The notes: generated from the letters alone by a model not told the origin. Shown: positions 1 through 10,592, counted from the stretch's first letter. The stretch is DNA of 64,000 nucleotides from Oscillospiraceae bacterium (GCA_022788225.1 JALEVO010000043.1:1-64000), one strand, 5' to 3'. Made by a program: numbers and translations.

Positions 1-2459
1 TAACCCATAATAATTTCAACTTCGTGTGTCTTGCCGTCGCCGAATACAGGGAGAACGTTGCCCTCGATTTCGTTACCGTCAACTGTTACAGACTTGATAC
101 CCTTGCAAACGTGGTCAGGGTTCTTGATTGTAATAGCGTAGGTTGCACCTCTGAACTGTCTTGTTGCCTTGAATCCGTCCCACTCGTGCGGAATGCTTGG
201 ATCAACCTTCAGACCGTCGAAGTCAGGCTGTACACCCAGAATGTACTGTGAAATAGCAACCATGTTCCATGCAGCTGTACCGGTAAGCCATGAGTTCTTG
301 CCCTCACCGAATCTGCTTGCGTCCTTACCGGCAATCATCTGACCGTATACATAAGGCTCTGTCTTGTGAAGCTCTGAAATGTCTTCATTGAATGCCGGAG
401 CAATCTTTGAATAGTATTCAAATGCCTTGTCACCTCTGCCTGCATAAGCCTCTGCACAGATAATCCATGCATTGTTGTGTGTGAAGATACCGGCATTTTC
501 CTTATATCCGCCCGGATATGTTGAAATCTCACCGTACTGTACATAATACTTTGTATATGCAGGATTGTTAAGTACAAGACCATACTTTGTATTGAGGTAC
601 TTGTCGATAGAGTCAAGAGTCTTGATGTCAGCGCCCTGATCCTTACCGATTTCAGACATAACTGCAAAGCCCTGTGGTTCAATGAAGATCTTGCCCTCTT
701 CACATTCCTTTGAACCCATCTTTTCGCCTGAAGCGTCATAAGCTCTTATGAACCAGTCGCCGTCAAAGGCGTGCTTCATAACGTTATCCTTCATCTTGTC
801 GATTTCAGCCTGTGCCTTGTCAGCCTCTTCATTCTTTCCAAGGTGACGGAGAATGCCGACATATGTAGGACCAACGTATGTAAAGAGTGTTGCAACCATT
901 ACTGATTCAGCAACCTTTGAGTAGCCGCCCTCTGCCTCAAACTTAGGATTTGTATAGGTCTGGAAGCTCTCGCCCGGCTTGTCGGAGAAGCATGAAAGGT
1001 TGATACAGTCGTTCCAGTCTGCTCTCATTGCAAGCGGAAGTCCGTGAGGACCAACATTATTTACAACGTGATAGAATGAAACGTCAAGGTGATCAAGCAT
1101 AGGCTTAGCCTTTGAAGCGTCATTGTCATAAGGTACCATTTCATCAAGGATTGACCAGTCGCCTGTTTCCTTGATATATGAACCAACTGAAAGTATCATC
1201 CACAGCGGGTCATCTGAGAAGTCGCCGCCGATATCGGAGTTGCCCTTCTTTGTAAGCGGCTGATACTGGTGATAGCATCCGCCGTCAGGAAGCTGTGTTG
1301 AAGCGAGGTCGATAAGACGCTCTCTTGCTCTGTCCGGAATCTGGTGTACGAAACCTAAAATATCCTGGTTTGAATCACGGAATCCCATACCTCTGCCGAT
1401 ACCGCTTTCAAAGTATGAAGCTGAACGTGAAAGGTTGAATGTTACCATGCACTGATACTGGTTCCAGATGTTTACCATTCTGTCAACCTTATCATCAGGA
1501 GTGCTTACATTGAAGATACCCAGGAGCTTATCCCATGTTTCCTTAAGCTCTGCAAGACCTGCCGCAACCTTTTCAGGTGTGTTGTACTTTTCAATCATTG
1601 CATAAGCCTTTTCCTTGTTGATTGTCTGACCGTCAGCCTCAAACTTCTTGTCAACCGGATTTTCAACGTAACCAAGGATAAATACAAGAGTCTTGCTCTC
1701 ACCCGGAGCCAGTGTAATTTCCTTGTAGTGTGAAGCAATAGGTGACCAGCCGTCAGCAAATGAGTTTGTTGCCTTGCCGTCAACAACTGCCTGAGGGTCG
1801 CCGAAGCCGTTGTAAAGACCGATAAATGAATCACGGTCTGTGTCGTAGCCGTCGATATCATCGTTAACTGTATAGAAAGCGTAGTGGTCACGTCTGTCTC
1901 TGTATTCTGTCTTGTGGTAAATTGTTGAACCCTCAACTTCTACACGTCCTGTTGAGAAGTTTCTCTGGAAGTTAGTGCAGTCATCCTGAGCATCCCACAG
2001 ACACCATTCTGCAAATGAGAAGAACTTGAATGTCTTTGGAGCAGAACCGTTGTTTGTGAGAACAACCTGCTGAACTTCGCCTGCATAATTCTGCGGTACA
2101 AAGAAAGTAACTTCAGCTGTAAGGTCATTCTTGGAACCCTTGATAATAGTATAGCCCATACCGTGGCGGCACTCATAGCTGTCAAGCTCTGTCTTTACAG
2201 GTGACCAGCCTGGATTCCAGATAGTGCCGTTATCGTTTATGTAAAAATAACGTCCGCCCATATCAATTGGAACGTTGTTGTAACGGTAACGTGTGATTCT
2301 TCTGAGTCTTGCGTCCTTATAGAAGCTGTAACCGCCTGCTGTATTGGAAATCAGTGAGAAAAACTCCTGTGTTCCGAGGTAGTTTATCCACGGATAAGGG
2401 GTTTTAGGGGAAGTAATGACATATTCCTTGTTAGCGTCATCAAAAAATCCGAATTTCAT
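1..2459 (-). CDS. Cellobiose phosphorylase-like GH94 enzyme (3' end outside window)
   Basis: Minus-strand reading from ATG at 2459 gives [74 protein letters not shown]..., continuing open to position 1; typical GH94 cellobiose phosphorylase N-terminus. Confidence 0.9.
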   Translation of the reverse strand, partial: MKFGFFDDANKEYVITSPKTPYPWINYLGTQEFFSLISNTAGGYSFYKDARLRRITRYRYNNVPIDMGGRYFYINDNGTIWNPGWSPVKTELDSYECRHGMGYTIIKGSKNDLTAEVTFFVPQNYAGEVQQVVLTNNGSAPKTFKFFSFAEWCLWDAQDDCTNFQRNFSTGRVEVEGSTIYHKTEYRDRRDHYAFYTVNDDIDGYDTDRDSFIGLYNGFGDPQAVVDGKATNSFADGWSPIASHYKEITLAPGESKTLVFILGYVENPVDKKFEADGQTINKEKAYAMIEKYNTPEKVAAGLAELKETWDKLLGIFNVSTPDDKVDRMVNIWNQYQCMVTFNLSRSASYFESGIGRGMGFRDSNQDILGFVHQIPDRARERLIDLASTQLPDGGCYHQYQPLTKKGNSDIGGDFSDDPLWMILSVGSYIKETGDWSILDEMVPYDNDASKAKPMLDHLDVSFYHVVNNVGPHGLPLAMRADWNDCINLSCFSDKPGESFQTYTNPKFEAEGGYSKVAESVMVATLFTYVGPTYVGILRHLGKNEEADKAQAEIDKMKDNVMKHAFDGDWFIRAYDASGEKMGSKECEEGKIFIEPQGFAVMSEIGKDQGADIKTLDSIDKYLNTKYGLVLNNPAYTKYYVQYGEISTYPGGYKENAGIFTHNNAWIICAEAYAGRGDKAFEYYSKIAPAFNEDISELHKTEPYVYGQMIAGKDASRFGEGKNSWLTGTAAWNMVAISQYILGVQPDFDGLKVDPSIPHEWDGFKATRQFRGATYAITIKNPDHVCKGIKSVTVDGNEIEGNVLPVFGDGKTHEVEIIMG

Positions 2460-2643
2460 AGATTTTCTCCTTTTGTGATTAATTTATACAAAGCACTGTT
2501 AATACAGTACTACAGTTACATACATTATAACATAAAAAGAAAACATATTCAAGCGTTTTTTGAGCATTTTTTAATAAATATTGTCATTTTCTTTGCCTGT
2601 ACAAATAAATGAACGCTCCCCTGCCATGAAATGCAAAAATAAC

Positions 2644-2662
2644 GGGCGACCAATGGTCGCCC
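2644..2662. repeat. REP-like palindrome GGGCGACCAATGGTCGCCC
   Basis: Near-perfect palindrome; variants at 10675, 38388, 50168, 50218 and 57870. Confidence 0.6.
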
Positions 2663-2680
2663 CTACTATCATGTCACACT

Positions 2681-2876
2681 TAAGGAATCACTGATTAAAT
2701 CACGCCTTGTGGCTTGGCACGCATCTTGCTTGCATATTTTCCGTCATATCACACAAAAATTTCTTGACATACGCCAGTATGCCTGCGAAATTTCTATGCA
2801 ATTCGGGAAGCGACCTTCGCCTGACGAAAAATCTGACTGCGCAATCTGCGCACCAGATTTAATCAGTGCTTCCTTA
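2681..2876. repeat. MITE-like element family M2, copy 1
   Basis: Terminal inverted repeats TAAGGAATCACTGATTAAAT ... ATTTAATCAGTGCTTCCTTA; core ATACGCCAGTATGCCTGCG shared with copies at 12328 and 55670. Confidence 0.75.
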
Positions 2877-2885
2877 AAACTTTAT

Positions 2886-2971
2886 TGTAGGGGACAGCGC
2901 CTTCGACGTCCCGCATTTTAAATGTCATTGTGATGGTAACGCCCGGGACGTCGTGGGCGCCGTCCCCTACA
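2886..2971. repeat. MITE-like element family M1, short copy
   Basis: TIR TGTAGGGGACAGCGCC..CGACGTCCCG ... CGGGACGTCGTGGGCGCCGTCCCCTACA. Confidence 0.75.
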
Positions 2972-3053
2972 AATCCGTGTTTTTATCAATATATACGGTC
3001 GAGCCGTATACAAAATTCAATCGTCAAAGTAAACAACGATTTGTCCCGTCCGG

Positions 3054-3845
3054 TCACGGACTTTCTTCTCCGTATGTTGATATCTCAATGGTTTCAATCA
3101 TGATATCGTCAACAGGGATTTTCATATCGTCTTCCTCTTCGCTGACTTCAAGGTCGGTAAGCTTGTCTATTACGTCAAACCCCTCATAGGTCTGACCGAA
3201 AATAGTTATCTGCTGAGAAAGGTTAGGTACACCGCCCAGTTCAATAAACGTATCGGCAATAATCGTGTTGTCCTCGTTGGTTTCAAGCAGTTCCTGTTTG
3301 AACTCGTCTGTGAATTCAACGCTGTTGAGCACTGCAAAACGGCTGCCGTTTATAGTGGGTGCTTTTCCGGAAAGCTTTTTGAAAAATCCGCCTTTCTTTC
3401 CGGTGGACATACTGCACAGAGCGCCCCTGAAAGGCCACAGGTTCTGATGAAGTTCCTGTTCGACATTTTCGGCGTCCTCGTCATATTTTTCGCCTAAATC
3501 GCCGTTTTTCTTTTCACTTCCTGCACCGAAATATACCCCCGGTTCAGACTGGAAAACATAAGTGTTGTCATAGTATCCGCTTTCTGCAAGCCTTGTAAAG
3601 CTTGCAACTGCGTTTGGCGCATACTCCGGATACAAAACCGCCTTGATATCCCCGAGACTGGTCTTTATGACTGCCACCGGTGCATCGTCCTCCGGAGTTT
3701 CTGTCTGAACAAGTTCCAGATTTTCCATGTCAATATAGTTCCCCGTCTGACTTCCCATATAATTCATGCATGAAACAGCGGCAAAGCTGAATGCCGACGC
3801 CACAACAGCCCCCATCAGTATATACCTTACTCTTCTACTAAGCAT
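3054..3845 (-). CDS. Cyclophilin-type peptidyl-prolyl isomerase family protein, probable lipoprotein/membrane-anchored
   Basis: ORF 263 aa with AVIKTSLGDIKAVLYPEYAPNAVASFTRLAESGYYDNTYVFQ; N-terminal hydrophobic segment followed by Cys. Confidence 0.75.
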   Translation of the reverse strand: MLSRRVRYILMGAVVASAFSFAAVSCMNYMGSQTGNYIDMENLELVQTETPEDDAPVAVIKTSLGDIKAVLYPEYAPNAVASFTRLAESGYYDNTYVFQSEPGVYFGAGSEKKNGDLGEKYDEDAENVEQELHQNLWPFRGALCSMSTGKKGGFFKKLSGKAPTINGSRFAVLNSVEFTDEFKQELLETNEDNTIIADTFIELGGVPNLSQQITIFGQTYEGFDVIDKLTDLEVSEEEDDMKIPVDDIMIETIEISTYGEESP

Positions 3846-3853
3846 ATCCTACC

Positions 3854-5251
3854 TCAATTCGCCTTTGTAATTTCCGTTCCCTGTCTTGTTTCCTTTACTG
3901 TGTAACCCAGTGCCGCAATTTCATCTCTGATCTTGTCAGCAAGTGCAAAATCCTTTGCCTTTCTTGCCTCGGCTCTCTTTGAAACAAGTTTCTTTACTTC
4001 TTCGGGAATTTCGTCCTTTGCACCCCTGTTGTATAAAAGTCCCAGTACCCCTGTAAGTGTATCAAAAAGCTTTGCGCCCTCTTCTAGCTGTTCCTTTGAA
4101 ACACTGCTGTCTGCTGACATTGTGTTTAAGTCACGGACAAGCTCGAATACCGCTGTCAGACCGTCTGCTGTGTTCAGGTCGTCGTCCATTGCGGTGATAA
4201 ACTGCTTTTTTCTCTTTTCAAAGATTTCCTTTGCATTGTCTGTGATATCTCCGCTTTTTGCCGCAGCAATTGCCCTGTCAAGACCGTCACGGCAGTTGTA
4301 AAGTCTTTCAAGGGAAGCCTTGCAGGAGTCAAGGAGTTCTGCCGTGTAGTTCATCGGCATTCTGTAATGAGCCTGAATCATCAGGTAGCGGATTGTTTCA
4401 TAGCCGTACTTTTCAGCAACGTCCCTTGTAAGGAAAAAGTTGTTTGCAGATTTGGACATCTTCTTGTTGTCGATATTTATGTGACCGTTGTGCATCCAGT
4501 AGTTTGCAAAGGTCTTCCCGGTTGCCGCCTCGGACTGTGCAATCTCGTTTTCATGGTGAGGGAAAACAAGGTCTTTACCGCCGCAGTGAATGTCAATGGT
4601 GTCGCCTATGCAGTCCTTAGCCATTGCAGAACACTCAATGTGCCAGCCGGGACGTCCCTTGCCCCATGGTGAATCCCAGTGCTGTTCGTCCTCTCCGGCG
4701 GATTTCCAGAGAGCAAAGTCCAGCGGGTCTTCCTTGATATCGTTTACCTCAACTCTTGCGCCGGCAATTAAATCGTCCAGCGACTGCTTTGAAAGCTTTC
4801 CGTAATCGTTAAACTTTCTTGTGCGGTAGTAAACGTCCCCATGAGTTTCGTATGCGTAGCCTTTTTCAACAAGTGTTTCAATCATGCTGATAATTTTGTC
4901 CATGTAAAGGGAAACCTTGGGGTGAACGTCAGCCGGACGGACGTTAAGCCCCTTTGCGTCCTTTTCGTATTCGCCGATATATTTCAGGGCGATATCCTCC
5001 GGAGTTGAGTTTTCCTTTTCAGCCTGTTTGATTATCTTGTCGTTTACATCTGTATAATTCTGAATGAATTTAACGTCGTAGCCTCTGAATTCAAGGTAGC
5101 GTCTGAAAACGTCGAAAACGCAGATAGGACGTGCGTTTCCTATGTGGATATAGTTGTAAACTGTCGGACCGCAGACATAGATACCCACTTTACCCTCATT
5201 TATGGGTTTGAACTCCTCTTTCTGACCGGTCAGTGTATTATATATTTTCAT
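3854..5251 (-). CDS. cysS: Cysteinyl-tRNA synthetase
   Basis: [42 protein letters not shown]..., KMSKS motif present. Confidence 0.98.
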   Translation of the reverse strand: MKIYNTLTGQKEEFKPINEGKVGIYVCGPTVYNYIHIGNARPICVFDVFRRYLEFRGYDVKFIQNYTDVNDKIIKQAEKENSTPEDIALKYIGEYEKDAKGLNVRPADVHPKVSLYMDKIISMIETLVEKGYAYETHGDVYYRTRKFNDYGKLSKQSLDDLIAGARVEVNDIKEDPLDFALWKSAGEDEQHWDSPWGKGRPGWHIECSAMAKDCIGDTIDIHCGGKDLVFPHHENEIAQSEAATGKTFANYWMHNGHINIDNKKMSKSANNFFLTRDVAEKYGYETIRYLMIQAHYRMPMNYTAELLDSCKASLERLYNCRDGLDRAIAAAKSGDITDNAKEIFEKRKKQFITAMDDDLNTADGLTAVFELVRDLNTMSADSSVSKEQLEEGAKLFDTLTGVLGLLYNRGAKDEIPEEVKKLVSKRAEARKAKDFALADKIRDEIAALGYTVKETRQGTEITKAN

Positions 5252-5778
5252 ACCTTGGAATCTCCTTTATCATTATTTTTATCCGGACTCTTTATGACCC
5301 GATTGATTATTAAAGCTATAATTATTCCTGCAATTGTTTCAAGCATACGCTGAACTGCAAACAGGTAGTGATTTTCTGTGTCGAAATGCGAAAGCACGAT
5401 ACTCAGAAAAACCACACAGGCTATAAATGCGCTTGATTCACGGTTTATCATTACCGTAAGGTAAATCACAGGGGCAATGCAAAGGCTTATCAGCACATAG
5501 TAAAGCAGTGAAAAGGGAACGAGGGGCGTAAAGTCTATGATAAGCAGTATCACCACTGCCGCAAGTCCTCCTATGAATGTACCGATACACCTTATAACTC
5601 CTTTTTTGACGCTCTCGCTGTTGGTAGCCTGCATACACAGTATAGCCGCAATCATGCTGTAAAAAGGATGTATATCAAAAATCAGTCCCGCAATGGCACA
5701 CAGGAAAACCGCAATTACGGTTTTCCATATTCTCATGCCGATATGAATTTTAGGCATTCTTTTCATTTTCAAGTTCAT
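5248..5778 (-). CDS. FUSC/aromatic acid exporter-like membrane protein
   Basis: 176 aa, multiple TM helices, [19 protein letters not shown]...[24 protein letters not shown] pattern. Confidence 0.7.
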   Translation of the reverse strand: MNLKMKRMPKIHIGMRIWKTVIAVFLCAIAGLIFDIHPFYSMIAAILCMQATNSESVKKGVIRCIGTFIGGLAAVVILLIIDFTPLVPFSLLYYVLISLCIAPVIYLTVMINRESSAFIACVVFLSIVLSHFDTENHYLFAVQRMLETIAGIIIALIINRVIKSPDKNNDKGDSKV

Positions 5779-6403
5779 CCAGTCTTTTTGTCAGCTTTTC
5801 TATCTTTATCTGCATAGAACACATTTCCTGGGCAACAGGGTCTGGAATGTGAATCTGGTCAAGCTCCTTGCATACGGGTACTTTCTGACCCCTGTTTCTG
5901 ACAACCCTTGCCGGAACTCCGGCGGCTGTGCAGTTATCGGGAATTTCCTCCAGAACTACAGCGTTTGCCGCAATTTTGACATTATTTCCTATCTTGAAAG
6001 GTCCTAAAACTTTTGCGCCTGCCCCGACCATTACATTGTCCCCGAGAGTTGGGTGACGCTTGCCCTTGTCTTTTCCCGTACCGCCGAGAGTAACCCCCTG
6101 ATATATAAGGCAGTTATCGCCTATTTCGGCAGTTTCACCGATAACGACGCCCATTCCGTGGTCGATAAACAGTCCTTTGCCTATCTTTGCTCCGGGGTGT
6201 ATTTCAATTCCGGTGCGGAATCTTGCAAACTGTGAAATAATTCTTGCTATGGTAAACATTTTATGCTCATAGAACCAGTGCGCTCTGCGGTAGCTGTGAA
6301 CGGCGTGAAGCCCCGAATAGGTAAGCCATATCTCAAAGGCATTTCTTGCCGCCGGGTCACGTTCCTTTACAAGCGCAATGTCCTCACGAAGTCTTTTAAA
6401 CAA
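5750..6403 (-). CDS. cysE: Serine O-acetyltransferase
   Basis: Hexapeptide-repeat protein: [58 protein letters not shown]. Confidence 0.95.
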   Translation of the reverse strand: MFKRLREDIALVKERDPAARNAFEIWLTYSGLHAVHSYRRAHWFYEHKMFTIARIISQFARFRTGIEIHPGAKIGKGLFIDHGMGVVIGETAEIGDNCLIYQGVTLGGTGKDKGKRHPTLGDNVMVGAGAKVLGPFKIGNNVKIAANAVVLEEIPDNCTAAGVPARVVRNRGQKVPVCKELDQIHIPDPVAQEMCSMQIKIEKLTKRLDELENEKNA

Positions 6404-6424
6404 TTTATCACCTTCTTAACATAT

Positions 6425-6670
6425 AAAAAATCCTCCGACCTTGAAATAAGGTCAGAGGCGAAAAATCCGCGGTTCCACTCTGGTTTTAACTCGAAACTCC
6501 TTTAACGCAGGATATACGCAGAACAATACTAAAATATACTTCGTTCCTGTCCCGGACTGACAGCCGCACTTCACAGGGGTTTTCTGCACCGCTCACACCT
6601 CTCCGGCACTCTCTGAGAGAAAATTTTCCCGGCTACTCTGACTGCTACGTCTTTATCATAAGCTATATAA
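6425..6670 (-). promoter_or_regulatory. T-box leader upstream of cysE (probable Cys specifier)
   Basis: Minus strand contains the T-box core AGAGTGGAACCGCGG followed by a GACCTTATTTCAAGGTC terminator stem and U-run; upstream GAGAGAGTGCCGG...GGTGTGAGCGGTGC stem I-like segment and GTGAAGTGCGGC (TGC candidate specifier). Confidence 0.88.
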
Positions 6671-6808
6671 TATATTATACTCAGCCGCCGGGGTTTTGTC
6701 AATGATTTATTTTTGGTCGGTGACCGGACAGGACAGTCGGTGACCCGACAGGACATTCCGTTGTTTACGTTAATGATTAATTTTTACATAAGGCTCCACC
6801 GGTTAATT

Positions 6809-6897
6809 TGTAGGGGACGGCGCCCACGACGTCCCGAATAAACACAGTGTTTCCTGTGCGGTCATGCTCCGGGCTGTCGAGGGCGCCAGCCCCTACA
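6809..6897. repeat. MITE-like element family M1, short copy
   Basis: TGTAGGGGACGGCGCCCACGACGTCCCG ... CGGGCTGTCGAGGGCGCCAGCCCCTACA. Confidence 0.75.
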
Positions 6898-6933
6898 GTT
6901 TGATTTTAAAGACAAGAAGTAGTTTCATAATTT

Positions 6934-7027
6934 AAAGAAACACCGCCCAACTCGACCAAAAGTTTGCGGTGTTTCTTTATACTAAAAAATCTTTAGGGAG
7001 AACCGCCTTAGTGCAGCACCCTTTTCA
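6934..7027 (-). ncRNA. Solo antisense-type RNA, family A (no intact toxin partner)
   Basis: Minus-strand promoter TTGACA-16 bp-TATAAT (7061..7034), transcript AAAAGGGTGCTGCACTAAGGCGGTTCTCCC..., terminator hairpin AAACACCGC...GCGGTGTTTCTTT (6934-6979). Confidence 0.6.
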
Positions 7028-7178
7028 TTTTTTATTATACCACATAAATTTAAATTGTCAAGTCGTATAAAAGAACAAATTGACAAATTGTGATATGCAT
7101 GATAAAATGTGTATGTGAAAAGAGTGTTTGCATAAAGGTAAAAGGCGGTTTCTCCCTTACTCAATGGAGGTGATAGCT

Positions 7179-7271
7179 ATGGTTACATACGAAGGACTTT
7201 TTTTGTTCATAAGTATCATAATCAGCACTATCTCTCTTTGTTACGTGATTTTCCACGATAACAAAAAATAA
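7179..7271 (+). CDS. Putative type I toxin-like small hydrophobic peptide, family A
   Basis: ATG-TAA ORF, 30 aa MVTYEGLFLFISIIISTISLCYVIFHDNKK; SD GGAGGTG; upstream TTGACA(7080)-17-TAAAAT(7103). Resembles the MVTYE.../TxpA-BsrG-like holin-like toxin pattern. Confidence 0.7.
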   Translation: MVTYEGLFLFISIIISTISLCYVIFHDNKK

Positions 7272-7284
7272 TTTCTTATAACCA

Positions 7285-7370
7285 AAAGAAATAACCGCCC
7301 CTCTTCCAAAGCCGGCGGTATTTCTTTACAACTATCTTTGGGAGAACCGCCTGTGCAGTCACCCTTTTCA
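7285..7370 (-). ncRNA. Antisense RNA convergent with family A toxin mRNA
   Basis: Minus promoter TTGACA(7404..7399)-16-TATAAT(7382..7377); 5' AAAAGGGTGACTGCACAGGCGGTTCTCCC repeats the toxin mRNA 5' segment (7118-7156); shared terminator AAAGAAATAACCGCC...GGCGGTATTTCTTT. Confidence 0.65.
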
Positions 7371-7407
7371 CTTTTTATTATATCACATAAATTTAAATTG
7401 TCAAGAC

Positions 7408-10029
7408 TTAATCCTTCCTCTTCCGTGAAAACGCCATAGAGATACCCGATATAAAGGGTACTGCAACAGAAAATCCCAGTGATATCAGCAGAGGAGTTTT
7501 CCCCAGTGAAACTGTTGAAAAAACAGTCTGGATAACAGGCACATAAACTGCCGCCGCAAGTACTGCAAGTGAAACCAAAACAGCGCCGATAAGCTTCAGA
7601 TTATCAAAATAGTTTATGCCGAAAATGCCCTTTGTTTCGGACTTGCACTCGAAAACGTGAACCAGCTGGGACATAATAAGAGTAGTCAGCGCACCAGTCC
7701 TTGCCGCCGCCAGACCGTACCCCTCTCTTAACAGTACTGTAAAGCAGGCAAGGGTGGACAGACCGATAAGGATACCTCTGAAAATAATCTTGAACATAAG
7801 ACCATCCGAGAAAAAGCTTTCGTCAGGCTTTCTGGGCGCTTTTTTCATAGCTTCTTTGCCGCATGGCTCCATACCCAACGCAATAGCCGGAAGTCCGTCG
7901 GTAACAAGGTTTACAAGGAGGATCTGTGTCGGCAGTAAAACAACAGGAAAACCCATGAGTATGCTTAAAAACATGGTTATTACCTCGCCGATATTGCAGG
8001 AAAGCAGATACCGTACAAACTTTCTGATATTGGCATATATTCCCCTGCCCTGCTCGACTGCGTTTACAAGTGTGGCAAAATTGTCGTCAAGTAGTATTAC
8101 GTCTGCCGCCTGCTTGGTTACGTCTGTTCCGGTAATGCCCATTGAAACGCCAACGTCTGCCGCCTTTACCGCCGGAGCGTCGTTTACGCCATCACCTGTC
8201 ATGGTAACGATATGACCCTTTCTCTTGTACGCCTTTACAAGCCTTAGTTTATGGGAGGGGTTCACCCTTGCATACACAGTAAATTCGTCAAGCTGCCTGT
8301 CAAGTTCGCTGTCGGACATCATGTCAAGTTCTGCACCTGTCACTGCCTTGCCGCCTTTTAAAAGTCCTGCCTGCTTTGCCACTGCAACGGCAGTTTCCTT
8401 GTGGTCGCCGGTTATCATGACGGTTTTTATCCGTGCGTTTGCACACTTTCTTATAGCCTCCTTTGCCTCCTCACGGGGCGGGTCCTGCATTGCCGCAAGT
8501 CCCAGCAGAACAAGTCCGCCGCTGTTTTCTCTTTTGGCAAGTGCAAGCACTCTCAATGCCCTTGAAGAAAAGGAGCTTATCTGATTTTCAAGCTTTTTTC
8601 TAAGCGGCTGGTCAAGAGGTATCTCACCCTCTGACGTCATGACAAATCCGCACTTTTTCAGCAGTATATCCGGCGCACCCTTGATATATTCCGTCTGCGC
8701 CCCCGAACCACTCTGCATAGTAACGGACATAAGCTTTGTGGCACTGTCAAAGGGTATCTCCGAAACCTTTACCATGTCACTGGTATTATGCCTTGTAACT
8801 CCCCCTTTTGCGGCGGCAATGAGCAGAGCCGCTTCTGTGGGGTTTCCGCTTACAGTCCACTCACCGTTACCAGAAACAGTTCCCCTGTTTCTCATGTTAA
8901 GACGGCTTTCAGAGGTAATTTCCGCAGTTGAACAGTAAACCGCACACTTAAAAAGCTCATAGAGGGGCGGTATTGACTTCGGATTCGGCTTTGTGTCCTG
9001 ATATCGTATCTCACCGCTTATCTTATAGCCGTTTCCGGTAACGTCAAACTCCTTCATATCGCTGAAAATATGCTTTACCGTCATTTTATTTTCGGTTATA
9101 GTACCCGTTTTGTCGGAGCAGATAACCGAAGTACACCCCAGCGTTTCAACCGAATGAAGCCTGTTCACAAGTGCTTTCTGTTTTAACATTCTGCTTACTG
9201 CCAGTGCAAGAGCAATGGTAACAGTTGCCGGAAGTCCTTCAGGAATAGCAGCGATAGCAATTGTAATACCAGTCATGAGCATATCAAAAACCGGCTCTCC
9301 CCTCAGCACCCCTGTGCCGAAAACGATAACACACACAGCAACACATATCAGCGCAACTACCTTTCCAAGCTCCCCAAGCCGTTTCTGCAAAGGAGTTTGT
9401 TCACTTTCCGTTTCGTTTATCATGGACGAGATGTTTCCCATCTGGGACTTTTTACCTGTTGCAATGACAAGTCCTGAACCGTTTCCCCCTGTTACAACCG
9501 TTCCCGAATAGGCTATGCAGTTACGGTTCAGAGAATTGTCTCTGTCGCTCTCCGAACCGGCAGTTTTCGCCACCGGCTCTGACTCACCTGTCAGCATTGA
9601 CTCGTCCGCAAAAAGGCTGTTTACACTGATCAGTACGCAGTCTGCCGGAACTCTGTCCCCTGTTTCAAGATATACTATATCGTCCGGTACAAGCTCTGCC
9701 GCCGGAATAGTCTTTTTCTTACCGTCACGCAGTACCTTTGCTGTGGGGGCGGTCATGTTTTTCAAGGCTTCAAGGGTCTTTTCCGTGCGGTACTCCTGAA
9801 TAAAGCCTAATATGGCATTGAGCAGTACTATGAGAATAATGGTAACAGCATCATATATCTCCCCTAAAAACACCGATACCACCGTTGCCGCAAGAAGTAT
9901 CATGACCATAACGTCCTTGAACTGTCCTGCAAATATTTTCAGCGGTCCGTTTCCCTTTTTGCTCTCTATTACATTTTCACCGTACTGTTCAAGCAGTTTT
10001 TCAGCCTGTTTTGATGTCAGTCCTTTCAT
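7408..10029 (-). CDS. P-type cation-transporting ATPase (Ca2+-ATPase-like)
   Basis: 873 aa with SDKTGTITENKM, TGDGVNDAPAVKAADVGVSMG and N-terminal cation ATPase features. Confidence 0.95.
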   Translation of the reverse strand: MKGLTSKQAEKLLEQYGENVIESKKGNGPLKIFAGQFKDVMVMILLAATVVSVFLGEIYDAVTIILIVLLNAILGFIQEYRTEKTLEALKNMTAPTAKVLRDGKKKTIPAAELVPDDIVYLETGDRVPADCVLISVNSLFADESMLTGESEPVAKTAGSESDRDNSLNRNCIAYSGTVVTGGNGSGLVIATGKKSQMGNISSMINETESEQTPLQKRLGELGKVVALICVAVCVIVFGTGVLRGEPVFDMLMTGITIAIAAIPEGLPATVTIALALAVSRMLKQKALVNRLHSVETLGCTSVICSDKTGTITENKMTVKHIFSDMKEFDVTGNGYKISGEIRYQDTKPNPKSIPPLYELFKCAVYCSTAEITSESRLNMRNRGTVSGNGEWTVSGNPTEAALLIAAAKGGVTRHNTSDMVKVSEIPFDSATKLMSVTMQSGSGAQTEYIKGAPDILLKKCGFVMTSEGEIPLDQPLRKKLENQISSFSSRALRVLALAKRENSGGLVLLGLAAMQDPPREEAKEAIRKCANARIKTVMITGDHKETAVAVAKQAGLLKGGKAVTGAELDMMSDSELDRQLDEFTVYARVNPSHKLRLVKAYKRKGHIVTMTGDGVNDAPAVKAADVGVSMGITGTDVTKQAADVILLDDNFATLVNAVEQGRGIYANIRKFVRYLLSCNIGEVITMFLSILMGFPVVLLPTQILLVNLVTDGLPAIALGMEPCGKEAMKKAPRKPDESFFSDGLMFKIIFRGILIGLSTLACFTVLLREGYGLAAARTGALTTLIMSQLVHVFECKSETKGIFGINYFDNLKLIGAVLVSLAVLAAAVYVPVIQTVFSTVSLGKTPLLISLGFSVAVPFISGISMAFSRKRKD

Positions 10030-10188
10030 AATCTCCCTAACTCCTTCAAAGCTTGTTAGTGTTGTCCTTAAAGTTTATGAATGGAACTGAAAAAATATCA
10101 CTCTTATTTTCTTTTCAGCGAAAAGAAACAAAAGCTTTTTTATGTACTTTCTTTGCAATATATAAGAGAATAATTTAGTTTTTAGCAT

Positions 10189-10592
10189 TAACTTTCTTTG
10201 CTTGTCCAAAGAAAGTTACAAAGAAAGGACACCCACTCAATCGCCGTGGGCGGCTTGTGCAGCTAAAGCTGCAAAGAAAGGTTATCTTTTATGTAAAGTC
10301 AGCTGGGTTAGTACATACTTGTTCACTCTTGCTTGCAGTCCTTACTTGCTAAAGTTTTTAAAGCGGAAAGAAAACTTTATCTACAAAGTTAATTTAAAGG
10401 CAGTTAAAGTTTTCTTTGGCTTTATAATATTAGAACGACTTTAGCTGTAATTATGCAGTATTCAGTTTAGACAACGCAGTTTAGTTAGAAAACAATATTC
10501 CAGTGATTTGCAGCTTTAGCTGCACAGCCGCCCACGGCGTTTGAGTGGGTGCCCTTTCTTTGGTACTTTCTTTGGGCACGCAAAGAAAGTAC
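10189..10592 (+). repeat. ~400 bp dispersed repeat (R400), copy 1
   Basis: Palindromic ends CTTTCTTTG..CAAAGAAAG; core TACATACTTG...AAGCGGAAAGAAAACTTT...GCAGTTAAAGTTTTCTTTGGCTTTAT...CAGTTTAGACAACGCAGTTTAG. Confidence 0.85.

Noticed and set aside
335-2185. Minus-strand ORFs 335-739, 1595-1936 and 1940-2185 listed in the track
   Set aside because: Out-of-frame with the GH94 coding sequence that spans 1-2459 on the minus strand.
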